Assembly (NCBI RefSeq): GCF_010091925.1
Contig: NZ_WVID01000001.1
Location: 248,001 to 312,000, forward strand
Origin: Nostoc sp. B(2019)
GTDB taxonomy: Bacteria; Cyanobacteriota; Cyanobacteriia; Cyanobacteriales; Nostocaceae
Direction of reading: 5' to 3'
Length of the DNA: 64,000 nt
Part shown: positions 63,557-64,000 of the stretch, piece by piece
How positions within the stretch are numbered: the stretch's first letter is position 1
Layout: each line of letters starts with the position of its first letter
Position numbers and translations under genes: made by a program
The notes under the pieces: generated by a model
What the model was told of the DNA's origin: nothing
Databases searched by the model: none
The model's input: the letters and a program-made list of their open reading frames with translations, nothing else

Positions 63557-64000
63557 TTAACATAGTTTTCCCATCAGCAGAGCAGCAGTTTGGCTCTTTA
63601 CAATAATTTTGCGATCGCGGTCAAACAGAACAGAGCCACAGACCGTTATCTTTGCATCACGATTACTATGGCTTTGGATGTATTCTTGAGAACGAGCATC
63701 GATTGTTTCGGCGATCGCACTGTAAACTTGGTTTACCCAATCACTGCCAGTTGAGACATCGAGCGATCGTAAGTATGTCAGTGCCGCTTCAGCAGTAGGA
63801 CTATTAAATACTACTTGTATATCTAGCGACTTTAACCCGGCTAGGGCACAATGCGCTGCCAGAATTTCCCGGCGTCCATCAGCAACGTGGTGATGAGTGT
63901 GAAAAATTCCCCCAGCCAGTTTGATCAGCTTACCGTGATAGCCAAACAATAAAATTTCTTTAACGCCCAGTACATCGGCTTCTACCAACATTGGCCCAAG
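63557..64000 (-). CDS. cbiD: Cobalt-precorrin-5B (C1)-methyltransferase, C-terminal part
   Basis: Cut off by the window end; about 147 residues of the C-terminus are visible. Segments VKEILLFGYHGKLIKLAGGIFHTHHHVADGR and AALTYLRSLD match CbiD, the anaerobic-route cobalamin biosynthesis enzyme that methylates C1 of cobalt-precorrin-5B. The start is outside. It is about 226 bases from guaA, on the same strand. Confidence 0.9.
   Translation of the reverse strand, partial: LGPMLVEADVLGVKEILLFGYHGKLIKLAGGIFHTHHHVADGRREILAAHCALAGLKSLDIQVVFNSPTAEAALTYLRSLDVSTGSDWVNQVYSAIAETIDARSQEYIQSHSNRDAKITVCGSVLFDRDRKIIVKSQTAALLMGKLC

Noticed and set aside
1-64000. CRISPR arrays
   Set aside because: No regularly spaced direct repeats with unique spacers; the tandem repeats seen are contiguous and low-complexity.

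Overview
The window looks like chromosomal DNA of a filamentous, Nostoc/Anabaena-type cyanobacterium. Grounds: the octamer GCGATCGC (HIP1) recurs throughout, base composition is AT-leaning, and many genes are cyanobacterial types: an SLH-OprB porin, the short cyanobacterial RpoZ, a DUF1818 protein, several Uma2 (DUF820) genes, cyanobacterial GshA, GlgC. Intergenic DNA is full of short hairpin and tandem repeats of the kind abundant in Nostocaceae. The genus is inferred; nothing in the window proves it.

Layout. 0-11.4 kb: Ser/Thr kinase, alpha/beta hydrolase, Uma2 protein, porin, sorbosone-dehydrogenase-like propeller protein, MBL-fold hydrolase, methyltransferase, MscS channel, a hypothetical protein and an HDAC-family deacetylase. 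A 297-bp repeat with terminal inverted repeats lies at 6647-6943. 11.4-18.7 kb: a giant Upf1-like SF1 helicase and a PLD-family protein, apparently once an overlapping pair, now separated by about 1 kb carrying a BASS transporter; a 30-bp near-duplicate of the PLD gene start marks the junction. 18.9-24 kb: gshA, trmL, a LysM/M23 peptidase, tRNA-Met. 24-32 kb: glycogen debranching enzyme, a redox cluster (2-Cys peroxiredoxin, a second peroxiredoxin-like protein, a GST broken by an amber codon), DnaJ-like co-chaperone, a P-loop kinase whose N-terminus is made of repeat DNA, and glgC. 32-38.5 kb: a subtilase with a detached propeptide-like small protein, GH13 enzyme, fasciclin protein, rpoZ, a hypothetical protein, DUF1818 and tRNA-Pro.

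38.7-46.2 kb is a defence-type island on the minus strand: an N6-adenine DNA methylase, a Uma2 remnant, a PIN toxin-antitoxin pair, and a fused PLD-SNF2 helicase. This reads as a restriction-modification-like system with a TA module in the middle. 46.7-64 kb: metallophosphoesterase, a Uma2 gene broken by one TAA, a small membrane protein, sdhA (with a MITE-like insertion just upstream), a fatty acid desaturase, an SMR exporter plus SET-domain protein in an operon, a yybP-ykoY-type Mn riboswitch controlling a GDT1-family transporter, a TPR protein, a basic Pro/Arg-rich protein, a DUF39 homocysteine-biosynthesis protein, cydAB, guaA and a partial cbiD.

The best candidates for something unusual are the interrupted helicase/PLD locus (Mokosh-like but with no kinase domain), the PLD-helicase/methylase/TA island, the subtilase with its stand-alone propeptide-like partner, and several repeats that have moved into reading frames. 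No CRISPR array, rRNA or complete transposase gene was seen.
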